A DNA stretch of 64,000 bases from Vitis vinifera (lineage: Eukaryota; Streptophyta; Magnoliopsida; Vitales; Vitaceae): positions 4,661,001 through 4,725,000 of the forward strand of contig NC_081806.1 in NCBI RefSeq assembly GCF_030704535.1, in the 5' to 3' direction. The number at the start of each line of letters is the position of its first letter. The first letter of the stretch is position 1. Positions 1 through 12,654 of this stretch are shown one piece after another. The notes under the pieces are model-generated. The model did no database searches and was not told where the DNA came from. It saw only the letters and a list, made by a program, of their open reading frames with translations. The position numbers and the translations under genes are program-made.

Positions 1-711
1 AGTGATTTCAGACGCCGCCTCCCGAAACTCGGCTCCAATTTTACCATCGTTGTGGGCTTCAGGGGTGTTGCCCCACAAGGAACTCAGCGTGACATTAACA
101 ACAGTTTGGAACGACAATTGGCCAATGTCCATAGGTGTGCCAATTTTGGAATACGCATTGGTAATAGCCTTTCTGACTTCGGACCTTTGAAGTGGGTAAC
201 AAGCTTCAAGGCTAGTGTTACTCAGCATTTCTCTCACAAACACCTTTCGCAGATTGCGCCAGTAGGAGCCATAGGGAGACCATGCAATGTCGAGTCCACC
301 ATATGTGTAGGCGAATGCTGCAACTGGCGGATCACGGTTAGCGAATATGATGTCTTGGTCGCGGACCACTTGTTTTGCTAGGGACGGGGAACTCAACACA
401 ACACAAAGCTTGTTTCCAAGCCAGAGCTTGAAGATTGGGCCATAGAGATGAGCCAATTCTGCAAATGAATGATGAAGGTTGCTGCCCAGAAAAGGGAGAT
501 ATCCAACAACCGGCAAGCCACGAGGACCCGGCGGCCATGGAGCTGTTCCTTTCCTTGATGTACGTAAGTACCATAAGATTGCAAGTACAGCAACAGAAAC
601 TGTGAGAACTGCTCCATCTACTACATCTAATTTCTTGTTGCTACCTGCCCACCACCATGACCAGAGACTGCAAATTGTTTCTGTAGCCTTATTCAAATGG
701 TATGATATCAT
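1..711 (-). CDS. Cytochrome P450, CYP706 family, N-terminal part (runs off left edge)
   Basis: The minus strand reads open from an ATG at 711 to the window edge, about 237 codons. Seen: an N-terminal hydrophobic anchor (roughly residues 30-48), the proline-rich hinge PPGPRGLPVVGYLPFLG, then the family-typical stretches YGPIFKLWLG, FANRDPP, YGGLDIAWSPYG and VREMLS. Known: plant microsomal P450s are anchored in the ER by this helix and use NADPH-P450 reductase; the CYP706 family includes CYP706B1 of cotton (delta-cadinene 8-hydroxylase) and CYP706A3 of Arabidopsis (terpene oxidation). Inferred: the same family as the two complete genes in this window, but a diverged member, since the N-terminal 60 residues differ strongly from them. 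The I-helix, ExxR and haem segments lie outside the window, so it is not known whether the gene is intact. Confidence 0.88.
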   Translation of the reverse strand, partial: MISYHLNKATETICSLWSWWWAGSNKKLDVVDGAVLTVSVAVLAILWYLRTSRKGTAPWPPGPRGLPVVGYLPFLGSNLHHSFAELAHLYGPIFKLWLGNKLCVVLSSPSLAKQVVRDQDIIFANRDPPVAAFAYTYGGLDIAWSPYGSYWRNLRKVFVREMLSNTSLEACYPLQRSEVRKAITNAYSKIGTPMDIGQLSFQTVVNVTLSSLWGNTPEAHNDGKIGAEFREAASEIT

Positions 712-3700
712 GGTCGTGGAATTGAAAAGGAAAAGTTCAAACAGCTGTGGCTTGAATAAATTTCCTAAATGCAAAACACTCTTATACAGACGGTCCATGA
801 GGGTTTTCCCTTTTTTTTTTTAATACTCCCTATAAAACATGAAAATAATTTGTGTGATTTATACACGTGGCAGAAACCAAACATATATGACAAAACATAG
901 AGTAATATTTGAATGCAATTTTGAGCAGCCGATTGAAATGCATGTGAGCAGTGCGCAGTCCTCTGGGTAAAGTCACTTGGGTGCTCTGCTGAATGGTATA
1001 ATGATGTACGAGTATTTTAAAAATAAAAAATAAAATATGAGGTCCAGATAAACCCAACCTTGAAAAAGTCAAAGATTCAGAAATTTTAAAAAATAAAAAT
1101 AAAAAACACATGTCACGCCAAGGCTTAGTTTATGTCGATGACCATTAAAATAACCAAGAAAAACACCGACAAGGGCCAGACATGGCATGTCACACCATAA
1201 GATAAGTTTAACATATGATTTTTTATTTTTTATTTTTATGAAAATGTAACGTTTCACATGATGCAATTCTTATATCAACATAAAATATGCATATGCCACG
1301 CCACCAAGTATCCACTAGAGGAACTACTTTTTTTTTTTCATCATTATGTTACTCCAAAATTGTGAATCTGAGGGCATATAAAAAACGTATAAAATATTTG
1401 TAAAAAAAATGGTTGTTATATAAATAATTTAAAGATTTATAGTAATTAAAAAAATATTTTTAAATTTTCTATAGTTTATAAAATTATAATCTCACAAATT
1501 TAATGTAATTACGTCATATTAAAATTGTATTTTCAAAATCAATTTTGATATAATTTAAATTTTCAAATTATTTTTCAAAATTCAATATTTTCATCGAAAT
1601 GATCCCTTTAAAGAAAATTTTCTATTTATCTTCTCACAAATCATCATATATTTGATCCTATTCTTACAAAAACACATAAATGTTTGTCAATCCAAGTGAT
1701 GATGGCCCAACATGGTCAAAGATTAAATTATGGAGAAAATGTATGCAATCTTATCTACAAGCAATAATAACAATAGTTCCTATATGTGGTTGAATACCTC
1801 TTAACTGTTGGTCCCTACACGTACGCTGGAGTGAGTAGACATGGATGAATAATTGTTGCAACTTGCAAACAAGAGATACCAAAAGCCATTTGTTTGGAAC
1901 GGTCGCCATTTTCATTTTTCATTTTAACCCATATGATAGGAAAATACTAGTTTGGACAACATTCTCATTGGTACCCTAAGATGTATGATTTTATTTTATT
2001 GAAAATGATTAAAACTCTAGAACATGGTTGAACACATTCATCTGTCATGCTCCACTGTAATTACAGGAGATCGAGCAAATGGAACAAGCATCCCTACCCT
2101 CCTTAAGACTAACACATGGCAAATCAACTTAATATTAAAGAAGATGGCAAGAATGTCATCTTTAATTTGTCTCAATTCATGAAGAATGCATGAAAAAGTT
2201 ATTGAGAAAAACTATAAATTAATAATGTAAAATACGATGAAAGAGTTTTTAAGAAACAATGACACCAACCATTGGTATCTCCTGAGGGAAACAAAACAAG
2301 AAAAAGCTTGTGCTTCTTTATTGCATATCTATGTTAGATTCAACAACACAAGCCTTGGCCATGGAAGAATGCTTGCAATCCCTTGAAGCACGATAGAGGC
2401 TCAACAATATAAGCATCAATAGAAATTTGAGGCTTTGTTGGTTACTTTGAAGCATCTCTACCACGAATATTGCCTTATAGGGTTGCATGTACTAACCATA
2501 CAACCTAATACATACCTATCACACCTATACCAATTCTCAGATTTTACGCCCAGCAGTCAATGACCCAAATTAGGATTCAAGATCCCAATAAGCTGATGAT
2601 GCTCCCTCATATGAACTAACTCAGTTCCCTCATAACTCAATTGCAAAGGTAAGGAGTTATATATGCTCAAAGCAATACTGTGGGGGGACTCTAACCTGGT
2701 CTCCTTGAGTAGCCCCTCATGAGGGGACATACCAAGATTTCGTATATACGTCTACTTGTCAAGAGATCCTGTTTTAAGGATGGTATATGTTAAAGACATC
2801 ATCAATTACATACATTTCTATCTCATTATTTTGAACTTTTGTTGTTTTAAAGATCATCGTCTAATTTTGCTACAACATGTTCAATAGTCTCACACATCAA
2901 ATTTATGGGTCTTGTTATATAATAATAGCTATATGGAAAGCCCTTGCTTTAGAGCTCTCATACTTAGCAACAAGTTGGAGGCTTAGAAGTATGTGAAGGA
3001 ATAGGTTTGGAATATGCCTTGTGTGATATATGTATACATATAAAACAAAATAATGATACTCACTTTCTTGTGCTTTTGAAAAGTGTCATTATCTTACATA
3101 ATATATATGTCCAAATTTTCACTCCCTCCAAATAATTTCACATCTGCCAAAATATATACCTTTACACCTAAACTTAGTGGTGTGCATTGAAAAATCTAAG
3201 CCTTAACAACTCTTCGTCAATTATTAACCAATGTTTAGGTTTTCTACGAGCTCACATCATCATCAACAACAACATCAAGACTTACCATCAATGGGATATC
3301 ACAATTAAATCTGAGTGGTTCTTGAAATTAGAAGTGATGAGGTAAGAGACAATTGAGAAGCTATTTAGCCTTCTCCTCCCTGAAGTAGCCAAGAGTGAAC
3401 CAAGATTTGTGTTTTGTTGGGAAGGTTTGGCATGATGTTTATTTGTATAGGTGCTTGACTAGTCGATGCGATTAGGGAAAATATAGTCAAGATCAAAGGA
3501 CAAAGGAAGAGAAGATTCTAATGGGTTTCTTCTTCTTACAATCTAAACCCTAATTTATTTTTTCTTTCATTTACCCTTGTGTTATCTCAAAGAAATGAGG
3601 AAAGTTCTTAGTCAATCATGGTTTTTTAATATCAAAGTTACGTAAGTTAATTTTTTTTATTTTCCATATTAGGTTCAACTTTAACTTTATTTAAGAATCA

Positions 3701-3950
3701 TAGATTTACAAAAATTATCTTCTAGTCTTGTTGTTGGAGATTGAAGTGTGTTGAATACTCTATTTGATTTTAAGTTTTTAACTTAAGCCAATAGTTTCGA
3801 ACAAAAAATTACATTGATGTTTAATTTTAAACTTACGCCCATATGGTGCTCATGCTCTCACGTTCTCTCTTGATGCCTCTCACTCCCACCCACCATCTCC
3901 TTGCTCAAGTTTGCAAAGATTGTAAGCTCTTACATTTGAATCCTTTATTT
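712..3950. other. Intergenic, no supported gene
   Basis: AT-rich sequence upstream of the partial P450, with many short poly-A and poly-T runs. I see no ORF with recognisable protein similarity, no terminal repeats with a target duplication and no tRNA-like sequence. The stretch from about 3240 to 3600 is less AT-rich and could be decayed transposon, but nothing in it can be named. Confidence 0.5.
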
Positions 3951-4404
3951 ATTTCAAAGTGTTAAGGATGATTTTATTTTGGTATTCAGGTTTAAATTCA
4001 ATTCATGACAAATTTTCTGCTTGCTCACCAAGTGTTCAGTTGATGGTTTTGGTAGTTTATGTTCTATTTTTTTCTTCAACATTATTAAGGTATTTTGTTT
4101 CCTTCTTATTTGGTATTCAACTAATTGTTGGCCTGCTACATGCCTCCACTTTCCGCACTTGCTCAAGATGTTTAATGTTCAATTCCAAGTGGCAAATTGA
4201 AATGCTGCATTTCATGCATGCTCCCAGCTTCTTTCTATTATTACCTCTTTCTTGTTGCTTGGTGTCGTGTTGTTTGGGATAATGGAAAGTATTCTTAAAT
4301 TCCCTTCTTTCAAATTCTTAAAACCTAACCCCATCTCTCCCACCTTGGCGTCCGTTCGGGTGGGTTTCTGCAGATTTTCTTGCTCAGCTCTATCTTCAGC
4401 CACC

Positions 4405-4478
4405 ATGGAAGGCGATTTCAGTATTCGATCGGTTTCCTCAGTCATCTCACTAGGCCCCATTTTGCCTTTCTCCACCAG
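4405..4478 (+). other. Exon-like segment of an unidentified gene or gene fragment
   Basis: An ATG in a strong plant/Kozak-like context (GCCACCATGG) opens a 24-codon frame, starting MEGDFSIRSVSS, that runs into a good splice donor (CCAG|GTATTT). The surrounding region (about 4250-4960) is richer in C and has other protein-like stretches, including one at 4764-4958. I could not join a continuing exon: the next acceptor-like AG at about 4602 would give an immediate stop in the matching phase. Either a real gene whose later exons I cannot see, or a captured or decayed gene fragment. Product unknown. Confidence 0.25.
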
Positions 4479-5302
4479 GTATTTTTACTATATCTCTTCT
4501 TTCCTGCGTTGTTTGGTTGGAGAGAAAAAAAAGTGAAGATTTGAAATTTGAAGTCATACTTACCAGTGTTTGAAATTCTCCATGAAAATCTTGTGAGTTC
4601 AGGTCATAGTATCGAAATCAATGTTCCAATGTTCGATATCCCTATCCATTCTTCTGATCTGCATGAGTCTAATTCAATTATAAGAATATGAGAACAAATT
4701 TTGAGGGGATTGAAGCTTCTAAAGCTTGTGCCATAGTACATAGTTGTTATAACCAAGTGAATCTTGTTGTTCTCTGCTTCTCTCCATGAATTCCACCACC
4801 GCTTCATCTCAATACTGACACAAAATTTTCCCTTCAATCACCTCTTTGCTAAGTTTCCCCCAGTTTCTAACGACAACAACAAAAAACATGTAGACTCTGA
4901 CACATCTCCGCTAAAGGCCTCTCCTTCTATTGTCTCTCTCTTCACAATTGTGATTTGAATCAGCTGGATGAGATTTCTACATGTCATTTGTGGCTACATC
5001 CTTACCGTGAATGCTAGGTATGACTTCTTCTCTGCTTCATTTGTGGCTGCTATGAGAGGTGCTTAGGAGAATCCCTTTTTTTTTTCCTTTTTTTTTTTTC
5101 ATTTTTCATTTTTCATTTTTCTAATTGTGGAAAATTATGAATGGCTCCTTATAATGAATTATTGTCATATTCAAAAAACTATTCTATATCTAAACCTGCC
5201 CTAGTTAAGTTACAATCTGCTCTATGAAATATGTTTTTTGTTTGATTTCGTAGTTAGTGAGTACCATTAGTTTTTTGTATGATTTTCTTTGATGGACACT
5301 GA

Positions 5303-5580
5303 GGTGATGTTTGTTTTTTTACTTAATTCTAAATAAAACCTTAATACTTAATAGTATTAAATATTAGGTTGTTTGTTATTGTAGTATTTTATTTCTATTA
5401 AGTATTAAAAAGTAAAAAAAAACCAATATGTTATTTTTTCTATTTAGAAAAAGTTACATATTTTGGTTTTTTCTATTTAGTAAAAAGTTTATAATAAATC
5501 ATAAAAAAGTAGAAAAACAAACAACCTAAATTCTAAAACTAAATTGTTTTCAGCAAAAAGCCAAAAAAATAAACATCACC
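5303..5580. mobile_element. PIF/Harbinger-like MITE, copy A
   Basis: A 278-bp non-coding element with imperfect terminal inverted repeats (GGTGATGTTTGTTTTTT at the left, matched by AAATAAACATCACC at the right) and a 3-bp target duplication TGA on both sides. A second copy, nearly identical along its length, lies at 41854-42130. The T-N-A 3-bp duplication and the GGTGNTGTTTG-type ends fit Tourist/PIF-Harbinger MITEs; that assignment is from known family features, not from a search. Confidence 0.8.
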
Positions 5581-6137
5581 TGAGAATTTGGAGATTCTGC
5601 TGAAGGAGAGTGGAAATTTATAAGAAAGAAACTGAAAAGGATCAATTGGAAAAGAGGGTTGGTAAGGTATTCTTTCATGTTTGAACTGATTCTTACCTAA
5701 GTTTTTTTCCTTGAAGATACTTTAATTTCTACCACTTGAAATTACTTGGAGAAGTCCTGAATTATTTAAGGAGTAATAGATTCAGATAATTGTAGTTTTC
5801 ATACAACTCATGTAATGAAGCTCTTCCATTTAAATCCTTCTAGAAGAATGGAATTTGGAGCATTACAAATAGACCTTTATCACAATGCAGAATGGACTGC
5901 TAACTATTGTGTTGAAGCATTTTAAAGGTGGAACAAATGAAAAAAAGTAAGGATGTGACAACTGTTGATTGGAATGTCAGTTAACTAACAGAAGAGCAAT
6001 AAAAATAAACAAAGTGGTGTGTTTTCTTTGATTTCTTTTCAAATGCCAAGAACAGCCCATAATAGAAGATGATAGGCAAACGTCAGCCTTACTTAGCATT
6101 TTCCAAAAGACATATACACGCGGAAACATCCTCCACC
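5581..6137. other. Intergenic, 3' flank of the P450 gene
   Basis: The region downstream of the minus-strand P450 stop at 6138 holds the probable 3' UTR. No other feature is seen. Confidence 0.4.
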
Positions 6138-8168
6138 CTACTCATACTCATAGAGTAATGGGTGAGATAATCTTGGTGTAGGGATGGCCACAAGAGGCAT
6201 CTTCTTTGTCAACACAATTCCAAACTTCTCCGAAAGATCTAACTTCTCTTCCCTCAATTTCCAGTCAAAAGAGTGCAAAAGTGTCGCAAGAGAAAACATC
6301 ACCATTCTTTCAGCCATCGCTATACCTGCACATATTCTTCTGCCTGAGCCAAACGGAAAATAACTGAAATCTTTTCCACTGTAGTCCCATGTCCCTCTCA
6401 AAAACCTCTCCGGATCAAACTCCAATGGGGATTTCCAAATTGATGGGTCTCTGTGTATTGCCCACACGTTAACAAAGACTCGAGCCCCCTTGGGAATGGT
6501 ATAACCTCCCACAACGCATGATTCACTTGGACAATGAGGAACTAACAGAGGGAGCGCTGGGTGCAACCGCAAAACTTCCTTCATGACTGCATATAAATAT
6601 GGCAGTTTTCCGATGTGGGATTCTTCTACTTTCTTGTCTCTACCAACCACTACCTCCAATTCTTGTTGTGCTTTTCTCATCACCTCTGGTTTGTTCATCA
6701 TTTCAGCCATGGCGAACTCAACTGTGTTAGACGTGGTATCGGTTCCACCCACCACCATATCCTATACATTTATGTATTACAACTACAATAATCAATACAA
6801 ACGTATCTTAGAATTACTTTACATATATTTGCAAATATGTCAAAAACATGTGGTTTTGTAGCTTGGAATACTATTTTAACCACATAGATCTTATCCCTTA
6901 TTCATATATGTATTTTCAATATTTGTAATTATTTTTAAGTGGCTTTATGAAAGCGCACTTTCCCACGTATAGGTTTTTTTTCTATTGATCGTATGAGACA
7001 ACTGACATTTATATTGTTTGGTTCGAAATATTATAAAATTTATTTTAGTCTATTCATCGAATAATTGATATTCTAAAATTATATGAAAAATCGAAGTTGA
7101 TGTTGTTTTGTTTGAAATGTTCAGTTTTTTATCAAACCAGATTTTTTTTAATTAATTTTTGTGTTGAAAGTCAGAAAATCTAACCAAGAGTAGGGCCCTG
7201 ACGTGGTTCATTGTCAAAGGCGTCTTGGCGTGTCCTTCATCTTTGAGCCTCAATAGAAACTGCAGAAAATCCTTCCCACCTCCGTTTCCACCTTCTTTAT
7301 CAATCTTCATTCTCTGTTGGATAATTGAATCAAATATTCCTTCAAACTTCAGAGCACATTCTCCAAACCGTTTTCTAATGCCTTGCAAATCAAACCGGGC
7401 CAATCCTGGAAAAAAATCAGATATATTGGGCTTCCCCATCAACTCCGTCATCGCTGCCACCACTCGCCTGAACTCTGCCCCAAGGCTCGCTCTCTCTTCC
7501 CCCTTCACCGTCCCACCCCACAACATGCTCGTTATCACGTTCATTACAGTCAAAAACATTTGCTCTCCCACGTTTACCGGTGATCCTGCTTGACCGTACA
7601 GATATCTCACCGTCCGCTGGAACTCCTGGCGGCGGAGGTCATAGAAGACGTCGAGAGTCGCGCTGCTCAGCATCTCACGCACACACACCCTCCTTAACAT
7701 CCTCCACTCTGGCCCGAACGGGGTACATACTATGTCGAAGCCGCCGTATTGTAACGCGTTGGTCAAATCCGGCACGTCGCGGTTGGCGAAGATGGTGTCG
7801 TGGTCTTTGAGCACTTCACGGGCAAGGGAAGGTGAGGTCACTACGATGCCAACCTTGGAGCCCAGCCGGAGCTTCAGGATGGGTCCATGGGCTCGAGCCA
7901 GGTCGGCGAAGTGGGAGTGCAGCTCCGGATCCAGGAACGGAAGGTATCCAAGCAGTGGGAGACCGCGCGGTCCCGGCGGTGGCGGTGGTGCGCCGCCACG
8001 GTTCTTGATGAACATCCATGCGTACCAAGAGATGACAAGACTGATTAAGGCAAAGGTAAGGCTCACTCGTGCAAATTCATCGCTGCTATTAGTGCTTTCC
8101 CACCACCATGACCACGCATCGGATAACATGGCTATTTGTTTCTCGAGAAAAGGTGAGATGGGTGTCAT
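6138..8168 (-). CDS. Cytochrome P450, CYP706 family (complete, two exons)
   Basis: Exon 1 is 8168-7185 and exon 2 is 6761-6138, joined in phase 0 across a 423-bp intron (donor GTTAGA, acceptor TATAG), giving about 535 residues, a normal P450 length. Seen in order: N-terminal membrane helix (about residues 36-54), PPGPRG hinge (64-69), I-helix GGTDTTS (333-339) just after the splice, ExxR in KEVLRLHP (390-393), PERF (445-448), and haem loop FPFGSGRRICAG with ligand Cys at about 472. All catalytic landmarks are present and there is no stop. Known: the single intron just before the I-helix is common in A-type plant P450s. Inferred: an ER monooxygenase of specialised metabolism, probably on terpenes or other small hydrophobic substrates; the substrate cannot be read from sequence. 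It lies in a minus-strand tandem cluster with the locus at 21830-24088, its closest relative here. The last exon 1 residue is Leu (TTG) where the sister gene has Met. Confidence 0.93.
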
Positions 8169-8961
8169 GTTATATGAGAGGCCTAAGAGGTGGAAAATTA
8201 AAGGGTTCAGGATATGGTTCTCTGTGTTGCGGTTGCCACTGCCTAATATGCAATGGGGTTTGATGAAAATGACTCAGCTTCAGGACAAGGTTTGGCATTA
8301 TATTACATCATGCATGGAATGTGGCAATGGCATCTTCCGGTGGCTTCATCGTATTTGTCCGACCCAAATTTAATTTAAATCAATGTTTAATGTTTTAATA
8401 TTAAATTAGGGTGTTTGGCTGGGGGAAAGCCCAATGTTTCCGGTGAACACGCCCAACCCACTGGGCAGCGAGCGGGTGCATTTAATGCGCCCTACTTTGG
8501 GACTATCGAGTCGTGTTTTTCTGAAGGGAGAATCATGTAACAGTGTGTTATTTAAAAATAAATAAATTTTTTAAAACTTTGACTTTTTTTTTTTTGAAGT
8601 TCATTCATTGTGGGGGTTATTATTCTAGCTTTCAATTGTCATCATCATTTTATTTTTTTACTTTTACTGTTTTACATCACTCATCACCCATTATCATTAA
8701 TATTAAAAAAAAATGACATTTGACAACCAATCCGGTCCAATCATGTCAAATGATTTTTTTTTCTCCGTAATACTTCCACATTTTTTGCTTTTTAAATATG
8801 TTGGCTTCATAAAAAAATTTTGAATTTCAATTTTTTCCACAATTTTATATTTTCATATTTATTTATTTCAATTATTAATGAGCATTTTAAACATAAAATA
8901 ATAATATATAATAAATTATCAATGAGAACAAATTTAATATAAAAATAAATACATAATAAAC
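8169..8961. other. Upstream region of the P450 gene at 6138-8168
   Basis: This should hold the promoter and 5' UTR. An AT-rich TATA-like stretch on the minus strand lies near 8295-8305, about 130 bp from the ATG, but it is not decisive. The rest is AT-rich intergenic sequence up to the CACTA element. Confidence 0.35.
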
Positions 8962-11900
8962 TACTACAAAAATAATATATGATGTCACTATTTATGGTGT
9001 CGCATTTAAAATAATGACACCATTGAACTTAAAATTTATAAAGGTGACACATCATATAAAAAATCTTCAATTAGGATAGTTAGATGATGCTAATTTCAGA
9101 TGTACGGTGTTATTTTTTGGAAGTGACACCATATGAAATAAAAAGTTTTAAATTTTATAACTTAATGGGCCCTTTTTAAAAATAGTGAGTAGGAACAATT
9201 TATGAAAAGTCCATTGTTTCCATATATACATTAACTAATATAAAAGATCTTATTGCTTAACCCTAACCATCGTTTTCTTCTCCTTCTTCTCACACCCATG
9301 GTCGGCACACCCATAATTGATATTCTTTGTTTTGTAAAATCTCGGGTAAGTCAAAATCTCTTATCTACCATCTTCATTTTTTTTATTAATGCAAAAAACT
9401 TTGTTAGTATAATTGTTTTATATCTCTTGATTTAGTATATCTATGATGTGGGTTTTGTAAATGGTGTTTTTTATCGAGTTCCAGGGAAGTAAAAACTAGG
9501 TTTAACATTCTAACATATTTTTTGTTTCATTGCTAATAAGCCCCAAAACAAATGAAAACAAGAAAAATGAATTATTTTTAAAAATTTTGTCTAATTGAGA
9601 ATGAGAGATACACTAGTTTGTAGTAATTTTTCACATGAAATAGTATTTTATTGAAGACTTGACTATATTTGATACTTTTTTCCACCGTGCTAGGAGCTTT
9701 TTGGTGAAGTCTAACAATAGAGATTGACATCTACTACAAGATGATACTCAATTAATCCAAAAGCACTTAAGTTATTTAGGGTTTTCTTTGGTTAACCTAA
9801 GAAAACATTCTCACTTTCTTTGTATTGAGTCACCTAAATAGAATAGAATATTGGGTATCAGAGTCGTAAAGGGTATTATAAATATGACTTTTTTTTTTTA
9901 GAGTCACCTACATGGAATGAATTATTGGTAGGTGAACAAAATATTGGAGTGATTGTAATAGTTGAATTAGTAAATGGAAGATAAGTGTATGTTGCTTTGT
10001 TTATTCTATAAAAACAATAATTTTAGTAGTTGAAATTTACATGTTTTGTTGTTTTATAAAAACAATAATTTTAGTATTTGAAATTTTAAAATGTGAATGA
10101 AATGCCTGAAAATATGTTTTGAAAAATAGGATAGTAATAAATGGAAAATAACTCATTTCCTAAAAATATTTTGATAAATTAAAATAATATGTGGTTAAAA
10201 TATATTTTTGTGAAGGTATTTAAAAATGAATCAAAATATTAATAATTGTTATTTTGTTTGAAAATAATTTAGGAATATAAAATAATATTGGGGATAATTT
10301 TTGAGTTTAAATTGGGTTATAAATGGTTAATTTTTTTAGGACTGTCCTTTTTGAAAATAATCCAATGATAATTTTTTTAAATAAGAATGTTGAAAATAAT
10401 TTTAAAAATAAAATTTTGTTGGTAATGATTTTTCTAAAAGTATTTTAGGCATAAATGGAAATTTCTTGTATGAAAATAAGAGAATTTATATATATATATA
10501 TATATAATAGACATAAAAATAGACTTCTTTGATATTTAATAAACAAGTGAATTTTTCTCTAAAAAAAGAATAAAATAAGAATTTCTCTATATAATAAAAT
10601 AATTTATATATGAGATAGTTTTCAATAAGAAAGTTTTGAAAATAAATTTGGGATAAAATATTTTTTAGTAAGTTTTGTTTAGATAATTCAAGAATAAAGT
10701 GGTTTATTAACTTTTCTTAAAAAATAACATTCTTCTTTCTTTTTTGAATTGATCAATTTTTTTAGAAATAAAATTGTTAGATTCTATTTTTTGTAAATGT
10801 TTAAGAAATTCTAAAAAATTCTTTAAAAATGAAATGACCTTTCTACCACATTCCTTGTAATAAATAATTGTTTTTTTATTATACATATTGTAAAGTAAAA
10901 AAAAAAAAGTCTTTGTTTAGTTAACCTAAGAAGACATTCCTACTTTTCTTTGCGTTGAGAGTCACCTAAATGGAATAAAATATTCAATATCATAGGAGAG
11001 TAAAAAGTATTATAGAAATGATTTTGTTGAGAGAGTTATCTAAATGGAATGAGATATTGGTAGGTGAATAAAATATTATGGTGATTGTAATAGTTGACTT
11101 AGTGAGTGGAGGAGAAGTGTATGCTTCTTTGTTTATTCTATAAAAACAATAATTTTAGTAGTTGAAAACGTGTATGAAATGACTGAAAATATTTTTTGAA
11201 AAATAAGAAAATAATAAATGGATAATAGCTCATTTCCTAAAAATCTTTTGATAAATTAAAATAACTTGCAGTTAAAATATATTCTTATGAAAGTATTTAA
11301 AAATGAACCAATATATTAATAATTTTTATTTTGTTTAAAAATAATTTAATAGTAAAAAAATAATACTGAGTTCAAATATGACTACTTTGTTATGAGATTC
11401 ATTAAAGAAATAATTGTTGATTTTACAGTTATTGCATCAAAGGTTTTACTCATTTAATGAATTGTACATAATTTCATACTTTCAATTATTGTGATATTAA
11501 TGTTATTCTCATTTGATTTCAGTTTGATGACAAATAAAACATATTCTCAAGTAGAATTTGATGAAATTAGAGAAAAATAGATTACTTTTGTGTTATAACT
11601 AATCATGAATCATATTGATGTATTGTGATCATTCATGGTAATTCCCTTAGTTGTTATATGATTGAATTTTCCATTGATATTGTATAACATTACTTATTCT
11701 TTACGAACTATTTTTATACCAAAATGAGAAAAAGGAAAAAGAAAAAGAAAACATTAGTACTTAGATTTGTTTATTGTTTATAGCATCACATTTTTATTTT
11801 CAATAAGAACTCTAAAACTCATTAAACTATGAAATGCAGGTATACACTCTTGGGAGGACAATATGAAGAATAAAAAGAAAGGAGAAAGAGGCAACAAGAT

Positions 11901-12654
11901 TTAGGTTTTTAGATATGACTCTTATGTCATACATTATAGGACATAAATGTTACTTTATTTGGAATTGAGAATTTTGGGTTTTTGGATGCAACTCTTGTGT
12001 CATTTTATGGTTAGCCGGTTTTATGCATATGAAATGCAAGTATACATGAATGTTGGGAAGCTTAACATTTCTAAATCATGTTTTAATGTGTATTCACTTT
12101 TCTTTTTTAGTTTTGGTGGGTTTGATGTGTTTGATGTACTATCATTTTGTGAACATTTGATATACAAATATTATTGGATGATGTAATATGTTACAAATTA
12201 ATTCATAAGCATTATGAAAATATAAGTTAAATGTAATATGATTATTATATTTATGGACAATTTACATAGGTTAGTCTTATTTATTAATAAGCATTACACA
12301 AATCTACAAACTAATCAACAGAAAACAACCATATCTTCTATAATCATTTACAATAATGTGACACCATAAATTAAAGGTGATACATTTAACGTGACACCAT
12401 AACTCAAAGATGATGCATTTAATATGACACCTTATATATCTCATACAACTCTATATCAAATTAAGCATTACTAAAAATATATGGTGTCTCTTCTGAATGT
12501 GTCACCATTTATCTACTTTGGTGTCGCTTCCAAGTACGTCACCAATTGATACCCTCTATGGTGTCAGTGGATAAGGTGACGCTATGTTGTAGTGACACCC
12601 TATGTTTATAGTGACTTATTATAAATGTCACCATATATCTTTTTCCTTGTAGTT
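8962..12654. mobile_element. Non-autonomous CACTA (En/Spm)-type DNA transposon
   Basis: A 3693-bp element flanked by a 3-bp target duplication AAC (8959-8961 and 12655-12657). The ends are inverted repeats of CACTA type: left TACTACAAAAATAATATATG, right (reverse complement) AACTACAAGGAAAAAGATAT; the first base C has mutated at both ends. Both subterminal regions (8975-9140 and 12355-12640) are packed with TGGTGTC/GACACCA motifs in both orientations, a hallmark of this superfamily. No transposase coding is visible, so it would depend on an autonomous relative. It sits between two P450 loci. Confidence 0.8.
9787..11365. repeat. Internal direct duplication inside the CACTA element
   Basis: Segment 9787 to about 10285 is repeated in the same orientation at about 10915-11365, offset about 1129 bp. 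The copies share GTTAACCTAAGAA, AGTCACCTAAAT, TATTGGTAGGTGAA and TTTATTCTATAAAAACAATA, with scattered substitutions and small indels. A shorter repeat (ATAAAAACAATAATTTTAGTA) also occurs twice within the first copy, near 10010 and 10055. Confidence 0.75.

Noticed and set aside
7580-8373. Plus-strand frames of 76 and 213 codons
   Set aside because: They are antisense shadows of the GC-richer first exon of the P450 gene.
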